From Woeseiaceae bacterium (GTDB taxonomy: Bacteria > Pseudomonadota > Gammaproteobacteria > Steroidobacterales > Woeseiaceae), in assembly GCA_030065985.1 (NCBI GenBank), contig JASJCM010000006.1, forward strand, positions 61,303 to 125,302: DNA of 64,000 nt, given 5' to 3'. The notes below the pieces were generated by a model. The model was not told where the DNA came from. It worked only from the letters and a program-made list of their open reading frames with translations, and searched no databases. Positions 40,473-50,296 of the stretch are shown here, piece after piece; position 1 is the first letter of the stretch; each line of letters starts with the position of its first letter. Position numbers and translations under genes: made by a program.

Positions 40473-42239
40473 ATGGCTTCATTATTCAAGCAGCGTGCGT
40501 GGCTGAGTCTGCCGCTCGCCCTGGTCGCGGCCGGCTGTGGCAGCGAGCAGCCCCAATCGGCGGCCGAAGCAACACCTGACCCGGCCGAAATCGTAACCGC
40601 GGTCGCTGATGATTATTACGCCCATGCCCTGAGCACGTCGCCTGAGATTGCCTACTTCGCAGGTATCGAACTCGAGCGTCACGACGGTCTGTCCGACAAC
40701 AGTCCCGAAGCGCTGACTGCAAACAATGCGGTCATCGATGACCTTCTCGCGCGGCTCAGCGAGGTCGACGCCGATGAGCTTGTCGGCAAGACGGCGTGGA
40801 TCACGCACGCCCTGCTCCTGGAGGAACTCGAAGGAAACGTCGGTTTGCGCGTGTGCCGCAACGAGGTCTGGAATGTAAACCAGATGGGCGGCTGGCACTC
40901 GGGCTATTCGCAGATCGTCCAGCTGCAACCCGTCGGATCGGCCGAGGCGCGTGAGCAATCGCTCACCCGCTGGTCAAAGTTTCCGGGTTTTATCGACCAG
41001 GAAATCGCGAACCTGGAATCTGGAATCGAACTCGGCTTCTCCGCGCCGAAGGTGGTCGTACAGCGCGTTGTCAACCAGGTTGACGGACTGATCGGCCTCG
41101 GCGTCGAAAAGTCTCCGTTTTATTCGCCGGCCGTTCGCGACGGTGATGGCGCGTTCGCCGCGGCGACTCGCGAGCTTGTCGAAGAACAGATCAACCCCGC
41201 ACTGCAACGCTACCGCGACTATCTTTCCGGGCCGTACCTGGACGGAGCACGCGAGGAGTTATCAATCACCGCGAACCCGGACGGCCGCGCATGCTACGAC
41301 GCATCGCTGCGTTCTTACACAACGCTGCAACGTTCGGGCGAGGGTGTTTATGAGCTCGGCAAGCAGACCGTCGAAACCAACAAGGCAGCCGTCATCGAAC
41401 TCGGCAAGGCAGCCTACGAGCTGACCAGCTTCGAGGAAATCATGCAGCGCGCGAAGTCCGATCCGGGGGATCGCTTCACGAGCCGTGAGGAGTTGCTCGA
41501 GTCTTCGCGCGAGATGGTCAAGCGCGCCGAAGCCGAGATGCCAAAGTGGATCGGCACGATGCCCGACCAGCCCGTCGAGGTCGTACCCTTCGAGGAGCAC
41601 GAGGAAGGCACGGGACGATCGGCACATTATCGACCCGGTACCGATAAACGGCCGGGCGAATACCGCATCCCGTTGCACAAACCTGAAGACCAGTCTCGTG
41701 GCAATGCCGAGACGGTCGCCTTTCACGAGGCCTGGCCGGGCCATCACCTGCAAGTTGCGTTTGCCAAGTCGATCGAAGGACTTCATCCGGTCAACGACCT
41801 CATCTGGTTCGCCGGCCCCGGAGAAGGCTGGGCGCGTTATTCGGAGGCGCTCGCCGAGGAGATGGGGCTCTACGCGACGACAACCGGGCCGATAAAGCGG
41901 CGCGCATGGCCGGCACGCGGCATGGTCGTCGACCCGGGCATTCACCTGTTCGGCTGGACGCGTGAAAAGGCCATTGATTTCATGATGGAGGCAGGACGAT
42001 TCCCCGACTCAATGGGCGACGACATGGTTGATCGCATTGCGATCCTGCCGGGCCAATTGACGGCTTACGATTCCGGTGGCCTCGAGATCGTGGCTCTGCG
42101 TCGCGAGGCCGAGGCAGCGCTTGGCGACGATTTCGACATCGGCGAATTCCACGACCAGGTCCTCGAGAACGGCACGATCCCGCTCCCGGCGTTGCGCGCG
42201 CATATCGAGCGCTGGCTGGCGGAGAAGACCGCCGAATGA
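40473..42239 (+). CDS. DUF885 family lipoprotein
   Basis: A 588-aa DUF885 protein with a lipobox ending VAAGC (Cys22), hence lipid-anchored. The motif HEAWPGHHLQ (His418) and GPGEGWARYSEALAEEMG match the family. It differs from the secreted paralogue at 24999-26768 in having an HHLQ variant and a lipid anchor. It ends the likely operon starting at 35603, consistent with a role in peptide breakdown outside the cytoplasm. Confidence 0.85.
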   Translation: MASLFKQRAWLSLPLALVAAGCGSEQPQSAAEATPDPAEIVTAVADDYYAHALSTSPEIAYFAGIELERHDGLSDNSPEALTANNAVIDDLLARLSEVDADELVGKTAWITHALLLEELEGNVGLRVCRNEVWNVNQMGGWHSGYSQIVQLQPVGSAEAREQSLTRWSKFPGFIDQEIANLESGIELGFSAPKVVVQRVVNQVDGLIGLGVEKSPFYSPAVRDGDGAFAAATRELVEEQINPALQRYRDYLSGPYLDGAREELSITANPDGRACYDASLRSYTTLQRSGEGVYELGKQTVETNKAAVIELGKAAYELTSFEEIMQRAKSDPGDRFTSREELLESSREMVKRAEAEMPKWIGTMPDQPVEVVPFEEHEEGTGRSAHYRPGTDKRPGEYRIPLHKPEDQSRGNAETVAFHEAWPGHHLQVAFAKSIEGLHPVNDLIWFAGPGEGWARYSEALAEEMGLYATTTGPIKRRAWPARGMVVDPGIHLFGWTREKAIDFMMEAGRFPDSMGDDMVDRIAILPGQLTAYDSGGLEIVALRREAEAALGDDFDIGEFHDQVLENGTIPLPALRAHIERWLAEKTAE

Positions 42240-42255
42240 GGAACAATTGGGGTTC

Positions 42256-42723
42256 CTAGATCGGTAACTCGCTCGTGTGCTTGGTTTCCGAGAGCACGAT
42301 GCTCGACGTGACCTCCTGGATGCCCGGCAGCTGCGAGAGCTTCTCGAAGAAGAACTGCTCGTAGGCCTTGATGTCATTGGCGACGATACGGAGCAGGAAG
42401 TCGACGTTGCCAAGAAGCACATAACAGTCCAGTACTTCGGGAAAGCTCTTCACAGCTTCGGCAAATGCGGACAGGTTGCTGCGCCCGTGTGAGGTAAGTT
42501 TTACGTGTGCGAAGACCATTGTCGTCAGGCCGACCTTCTCGCGGTCGAGCACGACGGGACGGTCCTTGATGACACCCTCCTCGCGCAGCCGCTGGATTCG
42601 ACGCCAGCACGCGGACTGGGACAAGCCGATTCGCTCTCCCACGCCGGCGGCATTGAGGCCGGACTCCGTCTGCAGCAGGTCGAGAATCTTGCGGTCAATA
42701 TGGTCCAGTGAAACGGCTTGCAT
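42256..42723 (-). CDS. Lrp/AsnC family transcriptional regulator
   Basis: A 155-aa regulator: an N-terminal helix-turn-helix (LDHIDRKILDLL, then GLSQSACWRRIQRLREEGVI) followed by the RAM/AsnC ligand-binding domain (VLDCYVLLGNVDFLLRIVANDI). In other bacteria Lrp-type BkdR proteins respond to branched-chain amino acids. It is divergent from leucine dehydrogenase and the bkd genes, so I infer that it controls them. The AT-rich 135-bp spacer holds two inverted repeats. Confidence 0.92.
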   Translation of the reverse strand: MQAVSLDHIDRKILDLLQTESGLNAAGVGERIGLSQSACWRRIQRLREEGVIKDRPVVLDREKVGLTTMVFAHVKLTSHGRSNLSAFAEAVKSFPEVLDCYVLLGNVDFLLRIVANDIKAYEQFFFEKLSQLPGIQEVTSSIVLSETKHTSELPI

Positions 42724-42725
42724 TT

Positions 42726-42832
42726 TCTATGCTCTTTTTTTACTAGAAACGCATAGATTATGCGCCTATTTGGACTTGCGTAAAAGGTTTTGCAAATTTA
42801 ACCCCCTGTTTTGACGATAAAATAGTCAAAAC
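42726..42832. promoter_or_regulatory. Putative AsnC/Lrp operators between regulator and leucine dehydrogenase
   Basis: Two inverted repeats occur in the AT-rich divergent spacer. TCTATGC (42726-42732) pairs with GCATAGA (42751-42757), directly next to the regulator start. GTTTTGAC (42808-42815) pairs with GTCAAAAC (42825-42832), 26 bp before the leucine dehydrogenase start, flanking an AT-rich core. One may serve autoregulation and the other the catabolic operon. Confidence 0.45.
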
Positions 42833-42858
42833 AATGCAACGCTCGGAAGGGGATTGAA

Positions 42859-43908
42859 ATGGGCGTTTTCGACCATGTCGAGTTCGACAACCACGAATCT
42901 GTGCATTATTTCCACGATGCGGAAACTGGCCTGAAGGCCATTGTCGCCGTGCACTCCACCGCGCTCGGGCCTGGCGCCGGCGGCACGCGCCGCTGGGTCT
43001 ATAACAATGACGAGGATGCCCTGACCGACGTCCTCAGGCTGTCTCGCGGTATGACCTACAAGAATGCTGTGGCCGGTCTGAAGTTCGGCGGCGGCAAAGC
43101 AGTAATCCTCGCCAACGGCGATGCACCCAAGTCGCCGGAGTTGTTCCGGGCATTCGGCCAGTTCGTCAACTCGCTCAGCGGCCGCTACATCACGGCCGAA
43201 GACGTAGGTTGCTCCGTCGACGACATGCGCTATGTACGTGAGGTAACCGAGTTCGTGTCGGGCCTGCCGCAAAGCGGCACCGATGCGGGTGGTGACCCGT
43301 CGCCATGGACCGCGCTGGGCTGCTTCCAGGGTATCGAAGCAGCGGCCGCGGCACGCTTCGGCGCCAGTTCGGTAAAAGGCCTGCGCGTCGCCGTACAAGG
43401 TGTCGGCCACGTCGGTTATTACCTGTGCAAACTGCTGCATGAAGCCGGCGCGGAACTATTCGTTTCGGACGTGAACAAAGAACACCTGAAGATTACGCTG
43501 GACGCGGTACCAGCGACCGTAGTACCGCCAAAAGATCTGCTGTTCGCCGACGTCGACGTACTTGCACCTTGCGCATTGGGTAATATTCTGACTTCGACGA
43601 CGATCCCGAAGATTAAAGCGAAGATCATCGCAGGCGGCGCGAACAACCAACTGTCGACGCCCGCAGACGGCATGCGACTGGCCGAGCGCGACATACTTTA
43701 CGCGCCCGACTACGTCATTAACGCCGGCGGCATTATCAATGTCGCGGCCGAGTACTACGGCAACAGCTCGGAAGACGATGTGCGCGCCGACGTTGGCCGC
43801 ATCAAGGATCGACTGAAGAACATCTTCGCGCAGGCAAAGGAAACCGGCCGACCGACGAACGAACTGGCTGACGAGCTCGCTCGCAGCCTGGTCGCGGCGG
43901 CACGCTAG
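42859..43908 (+). CDS. Leucine (branched-chain amino acid) dehydrogenase
   Basis: A 349-aa Glu/Leu/Phe/Val dehydrogenase that deaminates leucine, isoleucine and valine to keto acids with NAD. Lys68 (TYKNAV) and Lys80 (GGGKAV) fall at exactly the residue numbers of the substrate-binding and catalytic lysines of Bacillus leucine dehydrogenase. The Rossmann motif is VQGVGHVGYYLCKLL. A strong Shine-Dalgarno, GGAAGGGGA, precedes the ATG. It is the first gene of the branched-chain catabolic operon; E1alpha begins 23 bp later. Confidence 0.94.
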   Translation: MGVFDHVEFDNHESVHYFHDAETGLKAIVAVHSTALGPGAGGTRRWVYNNDEDALTDVLRLSRGMTYKNAVAGLKFGGGKAVILANGDAPKSPELFRAFGQFVNSLSGRYITAEDVGCSVDDMRYVREVTEFVSGLPQSGTDAGGDPSPWTALGCFQGIEAAAAARFGASSVKGLRVAVQGVGHVGYYLCKLLHEAGAELFVSDVNKEHLKITLDAVPATVVPPKDLLFADVDVLAPCALGNILTSTTIPKIKAKIIAGGANNQLSTPADGMRLAERDILYAPDYVINAGGIINVAAEYYGNSSEDDVRADVGRIKDRLKNIFAQAKETGRPTNELADELARSLVAAAR

Positions 43909-43913
43909 AATAA

Positions 43914-45173
<1,260 letters not shown>

Positions 45174-45176
45174 GTC

Positions 45177-46193
45177 ATGCCCAAGATGAACATGATTGAA
45201 GCCATCCGCTCGGCGCACGACGTGATGATGGAGCGCGATTCATCGGTTGTGGTACTCGGCGAGGACGTCGGCTACTTCGGCGGAGTGTTTCGCTGCACCG
45301 ATGGCCTGCAACGCAAGTACGGCGAGCATCGAGTAATCGATGCGCCGATCGCCGAAGGCGGCATCATCGGCGCCGCGATCGGCATGGGCGTCAACGGCCT
45401 GCGGCCGGTCGCGGAAATCCAGTTTGCTGACTATATCTATCCGGGCTTTGACCAGATCGTCTCGGAGCTCGCGCGCCTCAGGTACCGCTCCTGTGGCGAA
45501 TTCTTCTCTCCAGTGACGATCCGCACGCCTTGTGGTGGCGGTATTCGCGGTGGGCAGACGCACTCGCAGTCGCCCGAGGGCATCTTCACGCATGTCAGCG
45601 GCATCAAGACTGTGATGCCATCGAACCCGTATGACGCGAAAGGCCTGTTGATCGCCGCGATCGAATCCGACGATCCGGTGGTCTTCTTCGAACCGAAACG
45701 TATTTACAACGGTCCGTTCGATGGCGATCCCGACAAGCCAGGCGTCTCGTGGGCCAATCACCCGAAAGGCGAAGTGCCCGAAGGCTATTACACGGTACCG
45801 CTGGGCACAGCCGAAGTTGCGCTCGAAGGCGAAGAACTGACGATCGTCACGTACGGCACGCTCGTACACGTTGCGATCGCCGCAGCCGCCGAAACCGGTG
45901 TCGACGCCGAGGTGATCGATGTCCGCACGATGGCACCGCTCGACGTCAAGACACTGACCGACTCGGTCATGAAGACCGGCCGCTGCCTCATCGCGCATGA
46001 GGCAACGCGTTTCGGTGGCTATGGCGCCGAACTCGCGGCAACGATTCAGAAGGACTGCTTTTACCACCTCGAAGCGCCGATCCGTCGCGTAGCCGGATGG
46101 GACACGCCCTACCCGCACGCGTTCGAATGGCAGTACTTCCCCGGACTGAAACGTATGTGCGCCGGTATTCAACGCGTCATGGAGGCAGAATGA
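45177..46193 (+). CDS. bkdA2: Branched-chain 2-oxoacid dehydrogenase E1 beta subunit
   Basis: A 338-aa transketolase-type beta subunit. Recognisable are VVVLGEDVGYFGGVFRCTDG, the catalytic-site segment EIQFADYIYPGFDQIVSELA, PCGGGIRGGQTHSQSPE and the C-terminal transketolase domain with TMAPLDVKTL. It forms the alpha2beta2 E1 with the preceding gene product. GAGGAG before the ATG is a good ribosome site. It overlaps the E2 gene by 4 bp. Confidence 0.95.
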   Translation: MPKMNMIEAIRSAHDVMMERDSSVVVLGEDVGYFGGVFRCTDGLQRKYGEHRVIDAPIAEGGIIGAAIGMGVNGLRPVAEIQFADYIYPGFDQIVSELARLRYRSCGEFFSPVTIRTPCGGGIRGGQTHSQSPEGIFTHVSGIKTVMPSNPYDAKGLLIAAIESDDPVVFFEPKRIYNGPFDGDPDKPGVSWANHPKGEVPEGYYTVPLGTAEVALEGEELTIVTYGTLVHVAIAAAAETGVDAEVIDVRTMAPLDVKTLTDSVMKTGRCLIAHEATRFGGYGAELAATIQKDCFYHLEAPIRRVAGWDTPYPHAFEWQYFPGLKRMCAGIQRVMEAE

Positions 46194-47428
46194 GCGAGTA
46201 CATCTTCAAGCTGCCGGACCTGGGTGAAGGAACCGTCGAATCGGAAATCGGCGAGTGGTTCATCAAGGTTGGCGAGCTGGTCGAGGAAGAGACCGTCGTT
46301 GGCACGATGATGACGGACAAGGCCGCGGTCGAGCTGTCGAGCCCGGTGACCGGGGTCGTCAAGGAACTTGCCGGCGAGCCGGGTGACATTATTTCTGTCG
46401 GCGGCATGCTGGTCGTGTTCGACGTTTCCGGCGATGCGCCTGCCGCGGAGGCGCCAGCGGTGCCTGAGCCCGAAGCAGCGCCAGCACCAGAGCCGGAGGC
46501 AGCACCTGCCCCCGCCGAGGCTGCGCCTCCCGCGGAAGTACCGCTGGCGCCCACCGAACGCACGCGCGTCATGACATCGCCCGCAATTCGTCGACGCGCG
46601 AAAGAGGCCGGCGTCGATCTCGCGCTGGTCCCGGGAACAGGACCCGGGGGTCGCATTGTCCGCAAGGACTTCGATGCCTACCTCAAGGCCCGCGCGACGG
46701 GCACGGCGATTGCCACGCCAAGAATGCCGTCGACGAAGGTGAAAGAGACCAAGATCATCGGCGTGCGTCGCGTCATCGCGGAACGCATGCAGGCTGCAAA
46801 GCAGGAGATCCCTCACTTCTCGTATGTCGAGGAACTCGACATCACCGAACTCGAGTCGTTGCGCCAGCACCTCAACAGCAAGAAAGACAAAGCAGATCGC
46901 CTGACGATTCTGCCGTTCCTGGCACTCGCCTTGATCAGGACGTTGCGAGACTTCCCGCAGTGCAACGTGACGCATGACAAGGACCGCAACCTGCTGTTGC
47001 AGCATGAAGCAGTACACCTTGGCGTTGCGACGCAGACGCCGGACGGCCTGAAAGTGCCGGTCGTTAAACATGCCGAGATGATGTCCCTGGACGGACTGGC
47101 AGCCGAGATCAAGCGTTTATCGGAAGCAGCGCGTAACAACAAGGCGACGAAGAGTGATTTAACGGGGTCGACGATTACGATCACGAGCCTCGGCAAACTC
47201 GGAGGTATCGCCTCAACACCTGTGATCAACTCGCCTGAAGTCGGCATCATCGGCGTCAATCGGGCCGTTGAACGCCCGGTCGTGCTGAATGGCCAGGTTA
47301 CGGTGCGCCTGATGATGAACCTGTCTTCATCGTTCGATCACCGCTTTGTAGACGGCTACGACGCCGCAGCAATGATCCAGCGCATCAAGGAACTGCTTGA
47401 GCACCCGGCAACGATCTTCCTGCCGTAA
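46190..47428 (+). CDS. bkdB: Branched-chain 2-oxoacid dehydrogenase E2 (dihydrolipoyl acyltransferase)
   Basis: A 412-aa E2. The N-terminal lipoyl domain carries the attachment Lys in MMTDKAAVELSS (about 44). An Ala/Pro/Glu-rich linker (about 85-122) leads to an E3-binding domain (SPAIRRRAKEAGVDLALVPG) and the catalytic domain ending in SSSFDHRFVDGYDAA, with the HxxxDG motif. Start ATG 46190 follows GGAGG. There is no E3 (lipoamide dehydrogenase) in the operon, so one must come from elsewhere. Confidence 0.95.
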   Translation: MSEYIFKLPDLGEGTVESEIGEWFIKVGELVEEETVVGTMMTDKAAVELSSPVTGVVKELAGEPGDIISVGGMLVVFDVSGDAPAAEAPAVPEPEAAPAPEPEAAPAPAEAAPPAEVPLAPTERTRVMTSPAIRRRAKEAGVDLALVPGTGPGGRIVRKDFDAYLKARATGTAIATPRMPSTKVKETKIIGVRRVIAERMQAAKQEIPHFSYVEELDITELESLRQHLNSKKDKADRLTILPFLALALIRTLRDFPQCNVTHDKDRNLLLQHEAVHLGVATQTPDGLKVPVVKHAEMMSLDGLAAEIKRLSEAARNNKATKSDLTGSTITITSLGKLGGIASTPVINSPEVGIIGVNRAVERPVVLNGQVTVRLMMNLSSSFDHRFVDGYDAAAMIQRIKELLEHPATIFLP

Positions 47429-47431
47429 GCG

Positions 47432-48391
47432 CTAGAATCGTATGGACGCGCTGATTCCGAACGAATCTTCGTCGGAGTCGCTAACAGTTGGACCGGTGCT
47501 GAAAGAGAATGTGTCAATATAATCTGCGTCGTTGACTCGATAGCGCGCGGAAAGGCGAACATTCGGTTTGACGTACCAACTCGCGAACCCCTCGACCGTC
47601 TGACTATCCGCACTCGGGAAGTCGCCTGATACGTCTTCAACGGCAAGACCAAACTCAAAGTCCCGGGTTGGGTACAGAGAGATCGCCGCGCCCAATGTTT
47701 TGAGGTCAAAGCCGCCGCCTACATCGACGTAGCTGTACCCAAGATCAACGGCATACTGCCAACTCGCGCCCAGATCGCCCAGATGCTCAAACGACAAGCC
47801 GACGGCCGACGTGGTTGAGACGTCGCTGAAAGTCAGGCTAAGCGTCGTGGTATCGGCCAGATACTTGCCGACGCCGAGACTCCATCCGTCATCATTAATT
47901 GACTCGCTCACGAAGGGGCCCACGTTTGCATTCGCGGCCAACACGCCGGCACTGCCGAACCATCCGCTGTCGCGATCGACATAGCGAAAATCCGCAGAGA
48001 AGGTGTCAATGTCCGAGTCAACAGTCAAATCAAGAGGCCCAAGAGGAAACGCGGGATCACTGCTGGTCAAGACAATTGAATTTGACCACTCGGTACGAGA
48101 GTACCCTATGCTCAGCGATGAGGCGCGATCGACCAGCACGGCGCGCGCTCTTGGTCCCTTGTCATCCGACAGACCCGAGAAATACCAGGTGCCCAGGACG
48201 CTCAGGCTGTCAGTATCGATGCTGGACGAACTGAAGATCGTCCCGCCCGGCGTCGTTGCCGTCTGACTGCCGTCGAACCGCGAACTATCGAACGCGACAT
48301 CTATCTCAAAATCGTATTCGTCAGCCTGTGCGGTCTGTACGATCATCGCTACGGCCAACAGGCAACTGCCGGCTACTCTTGTGTGTCTCAT
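47432..48391 (-). CDS. Putative outer-membrane beta-barrel protein
   Basis: A 319-aa protein with a signal peptide (1-23, TAQA). It consists of alternating polar/hydrophobic strands rich in Ser, Asp, Tyr and Gly and ends with Phe (SFGISASIRF), all typical of outer-membrane barrels of about 12-16 strands. I do not recognise the family. It is tail-to-tail with bkdB (3 bp apart) and not obviously linked to other genes. Confidence 0.65.
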   Translation of the reverse strand: MRHTRVAGSCLLAVAMIVQTAQADEYDFEIDVAFDSSRFDGSQTATTPGGTIFSSSSIDTDSLSVLGTWYFSGLSDDKGPRARAVLVDRASSLSIGYSRTEWSNSIVLTSSDPAFPLGPLDLTVDSDIDTFSADFRYVDRDSGWFGSAGVLAANANVGPFVSESINDDGWSLGVGKYLADTTTLSLTFSDVSTTSAVGLSFEHLGDLGASWQYAVDLGYSYVDVGGGFDLKTLGAAISLYPTRDFEFGLAVEDVSGDFPSADSQTVEGFASWYVKPNVRLSARYRVNDADYIDTFSFSTGPTVSDSDEDSFGISASIRF

Positions 48392-48513
48392 TGACTCTCC
48401 TTAAGAAGACAAACAGTGCGCGACGTTCATGCAGCGTCGCGAGTTAAACAAAGGGCGGCCTCCCACGTTTCATCGATGCGCGGGGTCCGGATATGGTCGC
48501 AGATGAACAGGCG

Positions 48514-49203
48514 TTAGCCGAATACGGCGTCGACGAAATTTGCCCAGGCCGGCGTATGCGCCACGGTGAACTTGGACGCCAGCGCAGCTAAATACAGCCC
48601 CAGACCGCACATCGTCGCCCAGCTCGGGCGGCGGCGCGTGCGCACGTCATAGACTATTAACGCCACAAAAAGCGCCAGCTCAATGGCGAGGATCATCGGC
48701 GGTGGGCCGTCCAATGTCATCGCGATTCTCGCGACAGCCGGGTCGATCATCAGGATGCCCGCGATGAGCATCCAGCGTTTGTGCACGGCGGGTGACTGCC
48801 GATTGGCAAGCGCGAGACCGTAGGCAATCGTGAAGTTCACGATGTCTGTGAACGGGAAGATAATTGACGCGGCGCCGGGCAATCCCGCAATGCTGAAATC
48901 GGCGCGTCCGCAGGCATGCCGCATCACGAGATACGCCAACACGATCATCATTGCCGCAAGCAGCACGCTCAACTGGCCGAGCCGTTTGTGCAACCCGACA
49001 TTGCGAGCACCAATGAGCCTGGCCTGGATGCTGAACAGAACAAACCAAGACAGAAATACGGCACCGTGCACATGTAGCAAAGCCGGCACAGATGTCGCGC
49101 CGCCTGGTCGCATCAGCCCAAACGGAACGAAACCCGCGAGCACAATCGCGATCAGCGCGAGCCCCATGATGAAGAAGAAACGCTCGCCGCGCTGTTTACT
49201 CAT
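48514..49203 (-). CDS. Integral membrane protein of unknown function
   Basis: A 229-aa protein with about seven hydrophobic helices. His residues near helix ends (LLHVHGAVFLSWFVLF, VGLHKRLGQLS, AVHKRWML) recall DUF2306/cytochrome b561-like haem-binding proteins, but I cannot assign a family firmly. Its leader repeats the sequence found before the upstream dehydrogenase (ACAACAAGGGG). It may be the third gene of a minus-strand unit with the flavin oxidase and the dehydrogenase. Confidence 0.65.
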   Translation of the reverse strand: MSKQRGERFFFIMGLALIAIVLAGFVPFGLMRPGGATSVPALLHVHGAVFLSWFVLFSIQARLIGARNVGLHKRLGQLSVLLAAMMIVLAYLVMRHACGRADFSIAGLPGAASIIFPFTDIVNFTIAYGLALANRQSPAVHKRWMLIAGILMIDPAVARIAMTLDGPPPMILAIELALFVALIVYDVRTRRRPSWATMCGLGLYLAALASKFTVAHTPAWANFVDAVFG

Positions 49204-49246
49204 GCGCCCCCCTTGTTGTTATTGATCGTGGTCGAGAAGCTGGTTC

Positions 49247-50257
49247 CTACTGCTCGCCAGGCATTCTCCGTTCTTTCTCACCGCGCACGATCGCAGTCTC
49301 GCTGTCCAGCATCTGGATTAACTCCTCGCGCGAGTACTCGTGCGGGTGATCGTGATTCAGGTTAACGAGCTCTTCGAAGGCTTTGCCTATCGTGATCATT
49401 GCTTCAAACGGATCTGCGACAACGAGGTAATGTTCTTTGGGCTTCTCGTTGAACAGGGCGTGTTCGATTGCCTCGGCGACGGGTTCAGGCGTAGGAGAAT
49501 CGTACGAAACGCCCTCTTCCTGCCGTTTCCGGCATGAGTCGAGGTAGTAGTCCATCTCTTCCTGGTAGTACGCGTAGGTCTTCCTGGCCTGGTTCCGGAG
49601 CATCCGTCTGCAACGTGATTCGCCGATCTGGCTCTCAAAATTACCGGGCGCGATCGAGCTCACCTTAACGCCAAATTTCCGCATTTCCCACGTAAGCTGA
49701 TCCGTATAGGATTCGACGGCATGCTTACTCATCATGTACATGCCGTAGCCATCGAGCCCGCCGGATAACGTGCCAGCGATTGAGCTGATATTCACGATAC
49801 GGCCTTTCGACTTGATGACCATCGGTGCGAACGCCTTCGTGACCCTGAATACGCCATAGACGTTTACGTCGAAGAGGAACTGCAGATCGGACTCATCGGC
49901 TTCGATCAGTGGGTCGATAACATTGACGCCGGCATTGTTGACGATGCCCCACAGACCCCGTCCCTCGGAATCGATCAACGCAACAGCCTTGTCGATCTCC
50001 TCCTGGACCGTGACGTCGAGCCGCACGGCCATGACGTTATCGATCTTGTTCAGCGCGTCGATATCAGCCTGCTTGCGAGCACCCGCGTAGACAAAGTAGC
50101 CCTCGCTGGCGAGGTGTTTCGCCGTCATCAGACCGATGCCCGAGCTCGCGCCCGTAATCAGCACCGCTTTCTGGTGTTCGTCCGCCAAAGCTCCCTGCGA
50201 GTGAAATGCCTGTACGGCTACAAGAACTGTCAGGACTAGCGTTGCGACGTGGCGCAT
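49247..50257 (-). CDS. Short-chain dehydrogenase with N-terminal signal peptide
   Basis: A 336-aa SDR. The NAD(P) motif is TGASSGIG (about 35-42). NNAG, a conserved Ser (VNISSIAG) and the catalytic Tyr-Met-Met-Ser-Lys motif (YMMSK) are all present, so it should be active. It begins with a hydrophobic segment ending ALADE (residues 1-26) that looks like a cleavable signal peptide, odd for an NAD(P)-dependent enzyme. The segment could instead be a membrane anchor facing the cytoplasm. The substrate is unknown. A strong GGGGAGGGG ribosome site precedes the ATG. Confidence 0.8.
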   Translation of the reverse strand: MRHVATLVLTVLVAVQAFHSQGALADEHQKAVLITGASSGIGLMTAKHLASEGYFVYAGARKQADIDALNKIDNVMAVRLDVTVQEEIDKAVALIDSEGRGLWGIVNNAGVNVIDPLIEADESDLQFLFDVNVYGVFRVTKAFAPMVIKSKGRIVNISSIAGTLSGGLDGYGMYMMSKHAVESYTDQLTWEMRKFGVKVSSIAPGNFESQIGESRCRRMLRNQARKTYAYYQEEMDYYLDSCRKRQEEGVSYDSPTPEPVAEAIEHALFNEKPKEHYLVVADPFEAMITIGKAFEELVNLNHDHPHEYSREELIQMLDSETAIVRGEKERRMPGEQ

Positions 50258-50296
50258 GGTACCCCTCCCCTTGTTGTTGTTCGAAAGAGACTTTTC

